64,000 nt of DNA from Paralithodes platypus (taxonomy: Eukaryota > Arthropoda > Malacostraca > Decapoda > Lithodidae), in NCBI GenBank assembly GCA_032716605.1, contig CM064572.1, positions 36,548,813-36,612,812 on the forward strand. The letters are read 5' to 3'. Shown here piece after piece: positions 10,688 through 21,296 of this stretch; the first letter of the stretch is position 1, and the number at the start of each line of letters is the position of its first letter. The notes under the pieces were generated by a model. That model was given only the letters and a program-made list of their open reading frames with translations. It was not told the origin of the DNA and did not search any database. The position numbers and the translations under genes are program-made.

Positions 10688-12033
10688 CTCACTCTTGGAC
10701 TTCCCCTGAGATGGGTAAGGGCCCTGGCCTTTCTTTAACGGGAAGGGTTTCGACTTGGGATCATAATTGGCAACAGTACTCTTGAATGGATAATTGTTTG
10801 TGTCACTAATTCAGGGGGGTGGGGTGGTACGCCTCTTGTTACCTGCCTCAGCTTTCTGTGCAGACCCGCACCCGCGAATCAGTGACAACGTGAGGTCAGC
10901 CAGCTCAGCCGCCTCTTGTAGAGTTTTCGGTCGCTTTTCTTTAAGGTTAAGAGTCAAGTCACTGCCAGTACATTTAAACAAATTGTTCCAGCAACACTAG
11001 TTGTTTTACGGAATCAAAAGTAGTTGCCTTCTCTGACCTTAACCAATTTTCAAATGCATCTGACAGATCTCTAGCGTGTTCCTGGAAAGTACTCTCCTTT
11101 CTTTTTGGAACCGCCCTAAACTTCAGCCTATAGGTCTCTGGCTGTAGCTCATACGCCCTCAGGACAGCCTCTTTTAACAACTCGTAATTCACACAGGAAT
11201 CTAGGGGCAAAGCATCGTACGCCTTGAGTGCTTTCCCCGTTAAACGTGAAGAAACAAGGGCTGCCCACTTCTCCTCGGGCCATTGGTGCTCCTGGCACTT
11301 TTTCTCGAACCGGAGGAAAAATTCTGTAACTCCTAACTCATCAAACACTGGAACCAACTTTAGTAGATGCGACAGGGACTGGTTCTGGGCTCGACCCCCC
11401 TGGACGACCCGGTTCCTCGTCACCTCTACATGAGTTTTCTCTAGGTCAATATCGGCACAATACCTTGCAGACTCTGCCTGATACCTATACTTGAGCTCAG
11501 ACTCATGCTTCCGCTGCTCGAGCTCATGCTCAGCCTGTCGCTCCTGCTGCTTAAGTTTGGCGAGCTCGAGCCGAAACAACATCTCGGAAGACAAACCCTA
11601 CTATTGGGGACCCACCCTGTGAATCACCTAGAGGCATACCCAACCGCCAGCGGGCATCGGCCTGCGGGAACGTACCCGGCTCCTGAGCCCGAGGGGGCGC
11701 CATGATAGGAGTCGAGTGGAATGGAGGCTGGGCCGAAGGTGCCCCAGCTCCCGTTCCACCCGAAGCCCCTTGCACCCCACCGAGCACACAGGTAACCAGC
11801 TCACCTCTCGACAAACCGCTAGTACCGGGAAACCCTAAGACAGTGGCCACACACTGCAGTCTGTACCGGTCTAGCCCCGACACACGATCCGCCGACACAG
11901 GCTCCTCCAAAAATCTCCGAGCATCCTCCTCATTGTTCACCACCCGAACGCCGCTTAACAACTCCACCTTCTCCAATTCTTCGGCTGCCTCTCACACTGT
12001 GCCCTCACTATGCTCAGACCCATCCAGTGCCAT
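10688..12033 (-). pseudogene. Gmr1-A gag, broken
   Basis: The likely initiator ATG is at 12033, with an in-frame stop 14 codons later. The next frames (11976-11551 and 11594-10974) are homologous, segment by segment, to Gmr1-B gag: TFPQADARWRLG, a Glu/Gln/Lys-rich coiled-coil segment, then the capsid-like domain with SHLLKLVPVFDELGVTEFF and WPEEKWAAL. A stop at about 10974 separates it from the basic linker before the CCHC knuckle. Capsid-like gag domain with N-terminal coiled coil; inactive. Confidence 0.85.
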
Positions 12034-12337
12034 GATGGAGTAAAAAAAAAAAAAAATCTCAAGTCCAGACAAAAGTAGCCAAACTTTCGCGTAGCTTTAT
12101 TCACCAAAAAGTATTTGAAGATGCTCTTGAGTGCAATACTAGGTCACCAATAACTCCAACAAGTTCTATGTATCCTCAAAACAATGTCTACTGCCAACAA
12201 TGCGAGAACAAAATTCAACCCCAAATGGCAATAAGATTTCTCCCACAAAAAACTGCAATATTCAGTTCACTATATTCTGGTCTAAGGTCGCCATATGTTA
12301 TGACGACTAAGATAAAATACTAGGCAAGGTAGCCATT
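12034..12337 (-). other. Gmr1-A leader with candidate primer-binding site
   Basis: On the minus strand, the 5' LTR end is followed after two bases by TGGCTACCTTG, the position expected for a tRNA primer-binding site. Gmr1-B has TGGCGACCTAG at the same place. The primer tRNA is not identified. A short A-run lies at 12041-12054, just before the gag start. Confidence 0.6.
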
Positions 12338-12936
12338 TGTTACGACCGGCACTACGAAATAAACAAGTGCACTTAATGATGGACTAGATGATAGGCTATA
12401 TCTGCAACAATGGTACGGTACGCTAATTCCAAACCCTCGAACTATTACGCTGGTGAACAACAACACTTAAACTCTCCAGAGTTCATCTCCTGGATAACGG
12501 GGTATCAATTAAATGGGTTTTAGTGCACTTCTACAAAGGCTTGCCGATGACGGCAAAGCCTACTCACAAAAGGAGTACTTTACGTTAATAAAATGCTCAT
12601 AAGTAATAACAATGCTTGAATAAACTATAATAAGATTTAACCTCTCCGCGGCGCACAGGGGGTTTTCTACAGGGTAAGACTGTGCGCACCTATGATGATT
12701 TTGGGACCCATTGCCAATTTCGATAAAAAGTACATCATCGTGTAGGGAATGTTTGCGTGCATCGGCCCATATATATTTGACCCCCAAAAAAATTTCTGGG
12801 GGGGGGGAACGGTCCGTAGTTGAAAAATGTGGAGCGAATGGCACCGCGCGGCTAGATTGTCATCGAGCGGCAAGATTTCCCTGCCGAATTTTCACGCGCC
12901 CAGGGGATAGAAGGAGAGGGAGGAGGGGGTGGGTTA

Positions 12937-13490
12937 CCGCGTATTATCACGTATATCTCCTTTTCTGAGCCCTTTTAGGCTATGTAGAGTATGTATACGT
13001 GTGTAGGCCACCCATATAACAATGAATATGCCTCATAGTGACCAAAAATTGCAATATATAAGGGAATTATAAGAGAATTTTTAGGCGGGAATGAAGATGT
13101 GTTGGAGGTTTGGCGGCAATTTATGAGCTGAGAGTGTGGTTTACGCCATACATATCACTTATATCTTGTACGTAGAGCACTGTCATGCTATAATACAGAC
13201 TTGTACGTATGTATACGTGCCATATATCAAAATATATACCGCATATAGACCAATTCATGCGATATTTACGCACATTATCAATGACTTTCTATGCGTGAAC
13301 CAAGGTGTGGGTAAGTTGTGCTGGGAATAAAAGGGGGAGAGGGTGTGTTATGCCATAAATATCACGTAAATCTTGTATTTAGAGCACTGTCATGCTATAA
13401 TAAAGACGTGTACGTATGTAGGCGTCCCATATAACAAGGAATATACCGCATATAGCCCAATTGATGCGATATTTACGCAAATTGTGAATG
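12937..13490. repeat. Three degenerate ~210-bp subterminal repeats of the piggyBac element
   Basis: Units begin near 12937, 13136 and 13347. Units 2 and 3 share long blocks (AGAGCACTGTCATGCTATAA; CCGCATATAG; GATGCGATATTTACGCA); unit 1 is more diverged. Subterminal repeats are common in DNA transposons as transposase-binding or spacer sequence. That role is inference. Confidence 0.75.
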
Positions 13491-13554
13491 TGTTTCTAGC
13501 AGACGGAAGCCTGAAAGGGTGGGTGGGGGTGGCTGGGTAGGAGGGAGGCTAGCA

Positions 13555-13746
13555 GGGAGGGAGTGAGTGAGTGAGTGAGTGAGTCGTGGAGAGAAGGAAG
13601 GCAGGCAGATCTCTAGATAGATAGCCAGCTGTGTGACAATTGTGGAGGCGCCCGAGGCATATTGATGTCTTGGGATTTTGAACCTTATGTCTACCAGGTG
13701 TCTGGTGTTTGTTGCCATCAAGAGTTTTACAATAACATGAGTCAGG

Positions 13747-13823
<77 letters not shown>

Positions 13824-13830
13824 TGAGACA
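13555..13830. repeat. GA microsatellite (and short GAGT run)
   Basis: GAGT repeats lie at about 13560-13583, and a nearly pure GA run at about 13751-13822. Confidence 0.95.
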
Positions 13831-14626
13831 TGCGTATGTCGTACGTATAAATGGACTTCAGAATTGCATTTTTATGCAAGCAGACATTGCATTTTAGACA
13901 CATGTGAAGTACCACAGAAACATGTAGGCCATTGACTGTAAATAAAGTACTATATTATAGACCACCAGCGACGGTGGTCAGTAAACACAGGCAGATTGCC
14001 TTTTGTGATAGAGGGCTAAATATAGACTGGTGTCTCCTTACACTTGCGAAAGGGTAGATTGCCACCAGAGAAACTTATACTTATTTATTTCCAAGTAATA
14101 TGCAACATAAATGTATATTCGAGACCTACTGCAATTATTTGTATGACAGTCATGACTATGTATAATCCAATATACGCGCGTAGGCGAGACATAAGAAAGC
14201 TGGTTGAGCAATTTGTGACACCCACACTGTTATTATTATGTTTTATTTACAATATTATACAATACAAATGTATTTGTGAAGAGTATTTTATCCATTATTG
14301 TATTTATACAAATTTTGTTCCCAGACAGAGCTGCTGTAGCTGGTGTAGCTGGGGCATAAAGGAGCGGCAAGGGTCACCGCTTGACCGTGTGAAAATGAGT
14401 GGAGTCACACTGAGAGGGACAATTTTGCTGAGTGTTTGGGCAATTTTTGACAGAATAAAGTTATATAATTACTAATTCTTAACAGAGACAAACTTTGATA
14501 AACCTTGGCATGATATAATTGATAATCCCATCAATTTACAAACATAAATTGGTGGGATAATTCATTTATTTTTGTATATTGTCATTTCGATTGTAGACAC
14601 AAAGTTTTGAGTGATATTTGGTATGA

Positions 14627-14712
14627 GCTCCTGTGGCATGGTTGGTAAGGTCGCGGACTGGAAAACTCAAAGTGTGGTAGGGTAGTGGGATCGAATCCAG
14701 GAGGGGGTTATG
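14627..14712 (+). ncRNA. tRNA-like segment (possible SINE head), Ser-like
   Basis: An A-box-like TGGCATGGTTGG and, about 50 bases on, a B-box-like GGGATCGAATCC are spaced as in a class-II tRNA with an extended variable arm. The anticodon arm around GGACTGGAAAACTC would give GGA (Ser). The acceptor stem does not close convincingly, so it is a tRNA-derived SINE fragment or tRNA pseudogene, not a working tRNA. It lies inside the piggyBac element. Confidence 0.5.
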
Positions 14713-14759
14713 GGGAAGGTTTCATATTGTTTAGAACATTTTTGATAAACAAATTTTTT

Positions 14760-14842
14760 ACAAGATCATGCCATTGTATTCAAACAATATGAAATATTCA
14801 TAGAATATATCATATTGTAAGAATACAATGACATGACCTTGT
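14760..14842. repeat. Long hairpin (inverted repeat)
   Basis: The arm CAAGATCATGCCATTGTATTC (14761 on) is mirrored by its near-complement at 14822-14842, with an inner pair CAATATGA/TCATATTG. It is a near-perfect stem of about 30 bp around a short AT-rich loop, consistent with a tiny fold-back element or a decayed MITE. Confidence 0.7.
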
Positions 14843-15252
14843 TTTTGTTTTTTTTCATTGTTTTTTTTTATTATCTTAGGTTTGACAGGATTTATTGAAA
14901 CATATTTATTTTTGTACAATTCATTTGAGGTAAGAAAATAATTATATACACATTACTTTGGCTAATAACAAACATATATATTGATATACTAAAAAAATAA
15001 GGCATATTACATGTAAATCTTTGAAACTTATAAACTAAATAATGAAACATACAATTATATAATGTAATAGCTATATCACAGGGACATCTTTGGAACTTAT
15101 ACATTATATAATATATGTTACATTATGAGGTAGCGTGATCAATTAGGTCAGGTCAGGTAAGGTAGGGCGCGAGTGCAGGACAGGGCGGGGCAGGGGGCGA
15201 GTCCAGGGCAGGGCACGGGGCGAGTCCAGGGCAGGGCAGGGCAGGGCGACAC

Positions 15253-16645
15253 TCAGTAATTCTTGAAGGTGTGGTAGTCCCTGAAGCAGTCACCCAGGCA
15301 GAGTGGAACTTTGCACTCGGCGCACATTGAGGTGACTCTTTTGGTGACATGGGGTTTCCTGACCCTGGTGCTGCAGACGGTGCACTGCGCCTGCCTGCGA
15401 CGAGTGCCAAGCATCTCAGTGTTGATTGGGTAGTGTCTTTCGACACCCAGCTGGATGCGGTCAGGAACGTGATCCCCACGCCATGCCGTACGTCTGTGAG
15501 TGGTGGTGCCATACTTCTCCAGGAGTTGGTATGAGACGTTGTAGACGAACTCCTGGAATTTCAGCTTCTGGTTTGGGGCCATATCCTTTTTCGACAACCA
15601 CAAGTTGTAGGCGTTCAGCATCGTGATATCAACTAGGTGGAGGAAGAGCTTGTGATACCACTTCACAGTCTTCCTCAGACACTCAACGCCTGACAGCTGA
15701 CAGTCAGACTTGTCCACCAGGCGCATGTTCTTGGTATAGCACTACCATGTCGGGCTTGTAGATGGTCTTCCTGGTTCGGTAGTGGATTTTGCCAGAATCC
15801 ACCTGGGCACCTGTGTGGACGGTGGAAAGCAGGTGGACGTCTCGCTTATCCTTCCATTTCAGGGCTGTCAGTTTCCCACACTTCTCGAGCTGCTTGAATT
15901 TCTGCCCCTTTCGTCGCCTTCTTCGCACATGCCTCTCGCGGTGTTCCTGGGCCAGGTCGTCTTCTGAAGGTGTGTCACTGGAGGAGGCATCTGTGAGAGG
16001 AATGACATTACCTGTGAACTTTGGCATAAACTTTCTTGTCTTTCTGACAGTCCCACATGACCCCGTTTGGTTGTCATGAAGAAACTGGCAGAGAGCAGGA
16101 GAAGTATACCAGTTGTCAGTATAGATGATGTGGCCTTTGCCCAGGTAAGGTGCCAACATTTTCCTGACGATGGCACCTGACATGCCCATGGGGTCATTGG
16201 CAGCGGCTTTCGGTATGTCAATGTCAGTGCCTGTGTACACGATCATGTCAAGCACTATTCCAGTTTCGCAGTCACACAAAACGAAGAGCTTGATTCCGAA
16301 CCTATGCCTTTTCAAGGGGATATACTGCTTGAAAACAAGACGTCCTTTGAAGAGCACGAGCGGCTCATCAATCACCAAATTGAGGAAGGGGTAAAAGTAT
16401 TTCCTATACCTCTCCAACAACATGGTGAACACATCCCGAACTTTCCATATCCTGTCAATCCTGTTAGGATTTTCGTTGTCTGCAAAGTGCATAAATCTTA
16501 GCAGCAACAAAAATCTGTCACGAGTCATGAACTTATTAAAAGTTGGGATGGCGATGAGAGGGTCGTGCTTCCAATAGTGTTGCAACACATGCTTCTTGAT
16601 CAGAGGCATGAGGAACTCATGATACTGTTTGATGGTGATTCGTAG
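15253..16645 (-). pseudogene. piggyBac transposase, catalytic and C-terminal part (frameshifted)
   Basis: Minus-strand frame 16645-15704 carries the RNase-H-like DDE core. Counting from the internal Met at 16609, the first Asp is at residue 81 in the IDEPLVLFKGR block, the second at 165 in YTDNWYTSP, and the third at 254 in KWKDKRDVHLLST. A one-base frame change near 15720 moves the reading to 15726-15253, which ends in the piggyBac C-terminal Cys/His-rich zinc domain (CTVCSTRV ... CAECKVPLC ... CFRDYHTF). The expected N-terminal third is not upstream on this strand. It is found on the plus strand at 16649-17157, so an inversion broke the gene near 16640. Inactive as it stands. Confidence 0.9.
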
Positions 16646-16648
16646 GAC

Positions 16649-17157
16649 ATTGGCAGCCCGGGTTTCGACGACGAAGCCCTAGCACGGGACCAAGGGTGGG
16701 GGGATTTGGGAGTGGACAGTGGGAGTGAGTCCGACGTCGGTGACGAGAATGAGGAAGGGCATCGTATGTCAAGTGAAGAGGAGGGTGATGATGATGAAGT
16801 GCTGTATCGCGACCATGGAAGCGATATTTCAGACGATGAAGGTGACGCAGACGACATTCCGATCCCTGGGCTGCCTTCGTTCGAGTGGTCTGACGGGGTC
16901 AATTTTGTACCTGACGTGCCCCAGTTCAATCCTGGGACGTCAGGAACAACTGACGACTGGCCCTGTGACGATCAAGCGAACGAAAGCGACTTCTTCCTCG
17001 CTTTTTTCGATATGGAGGTAATGACGTACATCGTTGCCCAAACAAACGCCTACTACAGGTGGGTGTTTGGCAGATTGGACGTCCTTTCTCCAAAAGCGAG
17101 AATACGAGGCTGGGTGGATACGACTGTGGACGAATTTATGACGTTCTTTGCCTTGTT
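16649..17157 (+). pseudogene. piggyBac transposase N-terminal part, inverted
   Basis: The plus-strand frame reads an acidic Ser/Asp/Glu-rich N-terminus (GDENEEG, SEEEGDDDE). It continues with PGLPSFEWSDG, the FFLAFFDMEVMTYIVAQTN helix block and GWVDTTVDEFMTFFALLL, which is the region directly preceding the YW motif in piggyBac transposases. That YW motif (LQHYWKHDPL) is found on the opposite strand just left of 16600. The two pieces are complementary parts of one protein and overlap by only a few residues. This fits a local inversion of about 0.5 kb better than two separate transposons, since only one TTAA-bounded unit is present. Confidence 0.85.
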
Positions 17158-17700
17158 GTTGTTGTTGTTGTTGTTGTTCCTCAAGCTGCCTGGCCGAACA
17201 GCCCCAAGGCCCCGAATAAGGCCAAGGCCATAATCGAGCGCCCCTAAAGAACCCTCCCTGCCGACCACAACAAAGCCTGGGTGACCGAAGCCACTCCATG
17301 GCGGGGAGCTAAGGAGGATGCGGAAACGCCCGGGAAACCAAAGTCCCACCCAGGGCCCTGTGCCCCTCAGCAATTATGAAGAGAAAGTTGAGGGGCAAAG
17401 GAAGAATGTGACGCTTTGGCTTCCAATCATGGTAGATTGGGAGGTCAATCCACGTTAGAGACGCCGTCACTTGAGATCTAGAAAATATATAAGTAAAAGG
17501 AACAGTCAGAGTAAGCTATGGGTATGGCAGAGATCGCTCAGTTCTCACTCTGATAGACCAGCCCATCACCACATGACTAGAACCCAATCCTCTCAGCATC
17601 AGCTAGGAAAGGCCCTAGAAAGCCGCCTTAGGCGAGGGGATAGCTCCCCTATTTCAACCCCTTTCGGGGTTGGGCACCCGCCTAGCGGGTGGTAGGGGCA
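17157..17700. other. Probable insertion with TTG tail and a run of small hairpins
   Basis: The transposase frame dissolves into a TTG repeat at 17155-17178 and sequence of different character follows. At 17619-17692 there are four consecutive short perfect or near-perfect hairpins (GCCTTAGGC; AGGGGA/TCCCCT; CAACCCC/GGGGTTG with a TTTC loop; CACCCGC/GCGGGTG). On the minus strand the block would start in hairpins and end in a CAA repeat, like a retroposed RNA with a simple-repeat 3' tail. I cannot name it. No protein is recognisable. Confidence 0.5.
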
Positions 17701-18091
17701 CTCTGGCTGGCGTACGGGTTCTCTTCCCTACGCCCGTGCCTTTAATTTTTCCTGCCCCCACAGGTTCTGCAGCCCTAGGGCGGCCTCTTGTGTCGCTGGT
17801 ACCGGTGGCAGGGGTGGCAGTGGTGGCAGTGGTGGTGGTAGTGGTTGTTGCAGTGGCCTGGGTCGTGGTGGCAGTGTCCCGAAACACCAATGACCTCTGT
17901 ACCTTTGTCGTGCTTGCACGTGTTTTTCGTGCTTTGGGTGCAGGTGTTTCGTCCTCCGAGCTGTAGGGCGTGTCGTACTGGTAGGTAGGGTCTTTAGCAG
18001 CCACCCTCTGCCTTCCACGGCGGCTAACACCACCAGAAGGAGGGCTGGTTGTGTCATCAGGGAGCGAGCGTGAGGGACGTGTGGGCTCCAT
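17654..18091 (-). CDS. Low-complexity ORF, possible start of the piggyBac transposase
   Basis: A 145-codon frame opens with a Met 220 bases inside the transposon's right end. The product is disordered: Pro/Ser/Thr-rich, with basic patches (RRGRQRV, KARKTRAS) and a Thr/Ala tract from a GTG-type repeat at 17810-17880. Its position and strand fit the disordered N-terminal extension of the transposase, separated from the acidic region by the 17157-17700 insertion and the inversion. No domain is recognised, so an unrelated small ORF is also possible. Confidence 0.4.
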   Translation of the reverse strand: MEPTRPSRSLPDDTTSPPSGGVSRRGRQRVAAKDPTYQYDTPYSSEDETPAPKARKTRASTTKVQRSLVFRDTATTTQATATTTTTTTATTATPATGTSDTRGRPRAAEPVGAGKIKGTGVGKRTRTPARVPLPPARRVPNPERG

Positions 18092-18248
18092 GACTAGTGC
18101 GTGGTTACTGGCGCGGTGGTGCTTGCACGAGTGCGGGGCGAGCGTTTGGCGAGGTGGTGTCGAGAGTTGACATGTAGTACTACACCCACACCAATTTTCA
18201 GCCGCCTGGCTATAAACGCGCGGCTTTGGTACGCGTTCAAAAGCTCTG

Positions 18249-18311
18249 CTCTTAAGAGTCTCCCCGCAGTCCGCTGGGGGAACTCTTAAGAGTCTCCCCG
18301 CAGCTCCCGGG
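18249..18311. repeat. Two 21-bp direct repeats at the piggyBac right end
   Basis: The unit (CTCTTAAGAG, a 10-bp palindrome, followed by TCTCCCCGCAG) occurs at 18249-18269 and 18283-18303, 8 bases from the terminal TTAA. Likely a transposase-binding subterminal repeat (inference). Confidence 0.8.
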
Positions 18312-19813
18312 TTAATAAAGGAGTATATGCTTACGTTAACTTTAGTGTGAGTCTGTACTCAACACTAACCTCTACAATGCGCTATGAAAGCACTGGAAGT
18401 CTAGTCCTACAGCAATCAGGTATAGAATCTTCTGAAAACGTCTGATGCTCTAAGATGTTCGTTAATACAGAACAGAAATAAATGCAGGGGCAGGACACCA
18501 AAGCATGTATCTTAAATACACCAAAAAGTAGGATACATATATATAACAAGGGAGTGCAACAACTCTGTGACAGCACTAATAATAACCACTCAGAAACAGT
18601 ATATACTTCCTTCGCCATTGTAACAGGCATCCTGGGTTGTGCACTATGCATCAACCTTGGCTAAAATAAAGCGTGAATAATTCCTAAAGCATACACAATG
18701 AAAGTTAATAAACACAATGCTGTATTTCTCACTAATAAAGTCTAGCAGTGGCATAAAAGGTACTAGGAAACTAGACAGAGTGCAAGCATGCTCGTAGCCT
18801 ACTGTCTCCCCTTGAACAGATTTCTCTTATGTTACGTTAAGTGACTTGGAGGCTCTCTTGGTAAGTCCAGATCTCAAGTATCTGGTCTTACCCTGGCGCT
18901 CCACAAAGGTCAACACAATGAGGTAGCAAGTATGCAGGTGAGAGTAGGCAACAGCCCTTCACTTGTATACTGCTACACTCGCAAAGGAAAATATGCACAA
19001 GGGTTACAGGCTAGCTAGCTTCGTCGATGTTGTACAGGCTCTGACTTGCCACATATATAACTCAGACAACGACCAAAGATACCTTCCACTGTCTAGCATT
19101 AAATAATAAGAGAGAACAGCTCAATAATTAGAAGCGCCCCAACACTAGGGTACCATTTGACTATGACTCTACTAATCCCTAACGCTAGTGCAAACATAAA
19201 TGTGAGAACTGGTGCTGGTAACACGACTGGCCGACTATGGAAGTCGTATGCAGAACCAGAAGGGATAAGTAATTGAATAAAGATGGAAGTATGAAAAAAA
19301 GAAGAAGTTCAGAGAGAGAGAAAGTAGTATAGGGGGTTATATGGGGGACAGATTGCAAAGGACATGTAGGACCAAGCACGCTACGCCAAGCTCTGCAGGA
19401 GAAACGCAGCAGGAGCCCCCACAGGACTAACAAGGCAGCGGCACCCAATCACAGACGACTACGTCACGAGGAGGAGATGTCACGTGACGCGTCAGGCCAG
19501 CCAACCACTCACAAGCATGGGAAGCTCCTCCGAGCTAGGGAGGCAAACATACATACACACGCGCATACTACCACCTCACTGCCTACCTCGCTCTTTCTCC
19601 TTTAACTTCACCCAATGCATCTTATATTCTATGAATGATATAAAATACTTCCAAGTGTCACAGACAAGAATAAAGACCACCACTGATCTGTCTGTGACAA
19701 CATGAACTCTATGAAAGAAAGAACATCGTTCTACGATTATTGTAGCCCATTTCACTGCCCTGGCGAGCGCTAGCGAGTTATGAGCGCATTCTGGCAAGCT
19801 GGCCAGCGTATCA

Positions 19814-21110
19814 CTTGTTCTCACTAAACGCGGAATAGTGCACAATTTTCCTCTTCTACTGTTGTATGTCGTCCTGATTTCATCTTCGTTTTCCAGATTT
19901 GGTATCATTTTGTTAATTATTTTCCACACGTACATTGCTACATATCTCTCCCTTCTTCTCTCCAATGAGTACATGTCTAAATGCTGTAGTCTCTGCCCGT
20001 AGTCCATGTTGTTCAGTCCTTCGATTCGGGCCGTGTACGTTCGTTGTACTGCCTCTAGTTTTCTGATTTGGCCGATGTTTGTGAGGTTCCATAACTGGCA
20101 GCAGTATTCAACCAATGGTAGTATCAGGGCCTTGAATAATATTATTAACGCATGTGGTTCTCTTGTTTTGAATGTTCTAAAAATCCATCCCATATTCTTT
20201 CTGGCCTTCGCTACAATATTATCAATATGACGGTCGAAGCTAGCATCATCGCTTATTGTTATTCCCAGATCTCGCAAGTGGTTGCTCTGGATTATAATTC
20301 CTCCTTCTGGTGTTGTATAGTCCTTGTCGGCCACTTCCTGCTTCGGGTGTCGATATCTCAATAACTCGAATTTTGTGCTTTTGAAAATCATATTGTATAT
20401 TTCTGCCCAGTAATATATCGTCTTCAGGTAAACTTGTATCATTTTATAATCATCTTCCCTTCTCACAATGCCCAGGAGTCAAGTGTCGTCTGCGAATGAG
20501 GTTGTTTTACAGTACTGTATACTCTGGTCGATATCACTGATATATATGAGGAAAAGCAAGGGGCCAATCACCGACCCCTGTGCCACACCACTTCTCACTT
20601 CTCACTTCTTGGATTCACTTCCTTCGACCATTACCGATTGACTTCTATTAGTGATAAAGTTCCCGATCCACGTGTGTAGCTTACCTATAATTCCAATATG
20701 TTCCATTTTTTGCAATACGATCGAGTGGTCAATCTTGTCGAAAGCTTTAGAGAAGTCCAGGTAGATGACATCTTCCCCATCTCATTCCTCTAGAGCTCTC
20801 AAAACATCCATCCTGTGTTGAAGAAGCTGCGACACGCACTATCTTCCGCTTCTAAATCCGTGTTGACCCTTGTTATAAAGCGATTGTTCCTCCAGATATT
20901 TGGTTACTTTTTTTACAACTATCCTCTCGAATATTTTAATTACGTGTGAAGTAAGGGCCACCGGTCTATAATTTTTTGGTTCCGTTCTCGGCCCACTTTT
21001 ATAGATGGGTGATATTTGTCAGTGTTTTAAGAGACTAGGTATTTCCCCTGTATCCAGCGACTTTCTCCATATCATTGTGCAGTTGTTTGGATATAAAGGA
21101 GGCATACTGC
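19814..21110 (-). pseudogene. LINE-B, 5' part: reverse transcriptase
   Basis: Minus strand. The RT domain runs from about 21000 (block NYRPVALTSHVIKIFE) through YLDFSKAFDKIDH, GVAQGSVIGPLLFLIYISDID and the catalytic FADDT (about 20500). It continues into the thumb and C-terminal region (LPLVEYCCQLWN, GLNNMDYGQRLQHL), down to the LTR junction at 19813. Several in-frame stops (near 20490, 20625, 20785 and 20840) show decay. The rest of the C-terminus and the 3' tail lie at 1537-1836. A CR1/Jockey-type LINE by motif style. The upstream end is lost in a microsatellite. Confidence 0.88.
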
Positions 21111-21111
21111 T

Positions 21112-21142
21112 TCATACACACACGCACACGCACGCGCACGCA

Positions 21143-21174
<32 letters not shown>

Positions 21175-21180
21175 CACCTT
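21112..21180. repeat. CA/CG microsatellite
   Basis: ACACGCACGC-type repeats pass into pure CA at the 5' boundary of LINE-B. Confidence 0.95.
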
Positions 21181-21296
21181 GCAAGACATCACAACTGGTC
21201 CGGATAATTAAAATTGGACGACCGTTTATCATCCGGCCCGCGCCTAATTCACTCCACAGTACCCGGAACGTATAAACACCCATCATCTGGAATTAA

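Larger units (their letters stand above)
12641..18311 (-). mobile_element. piggyBac-family DNA transposon, 5671 bp, internally rearranged
   Basis: It is flanked by TTAA at 12637-12640 and 18312-18315, with the uninterrupted site present in the other LTR (about 2133-2138). It encodes a piggyBac transposase on the minus strand. The ends are CCTCTCCGCGG on the left and, inverted, CCCGGGAGCTGCGG on the right: only loosely alike, so TIRs have decayed or are short. The left flank holds three degenerate ~210-bp repeats and the right flank two perfect 21-bp repeats. The interior has picked up a GA microsatellite, a tRNA-like segment, a hairpin element and probably a further insertion at 17157-17700. 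Confidence 0.9.
1837..19813 (-). mobile_element. Gmr1-A: LTR retrotransposon of Gmr1-like Ty3/gypsy type, with four nested insertions
   Basis: The LTRs lie at 1837-4244 (3') and 12338-19813 (5') on the minus strand, both with TGTTACG...GTA(A/T)CA ends. The target duplication CTTG is at 1833-1836 and 19814-19817. Subtracting inserted elements leaves LTRs of about 1.8 kb and a total length of about 9.4 kb, close to Gmr1-B. Domain order on the minus strand is gag, CCHC knuckle, protease, integrase, RT, RNase H, so integrase precedes RT. Insertions are a piggyBac (12641-18311), a 614-bp TTAA element (2918-3531), a solo LTR (5873-7745) and a TTAA MITE (7798-8235). Stops and frameshifts in gag and pol make the element inactive. 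Confidence 0.9.
12338..19813 (-). repeat. Gmr1-A 5' LTR, split by a piggyBac transposon
   Basis: LTR halves 12338-12640 and 18312-19813 together match the 3' LTR at 1837-4244. The split is exactly at a TTAA, duplicated on both sides of the 5671-bp insert. The LTR is about 1800 bp without the insert. Its right terminus reads TATCA where the other LTR reads TAACA. Confidence 0.92.

Noticed and set aside
14044..14475. 143-codon plus-strand frame inside piggyBac
   Set aside because: Low-complexity hydrophobic translation of AT-rich filler with no recognisable domain.
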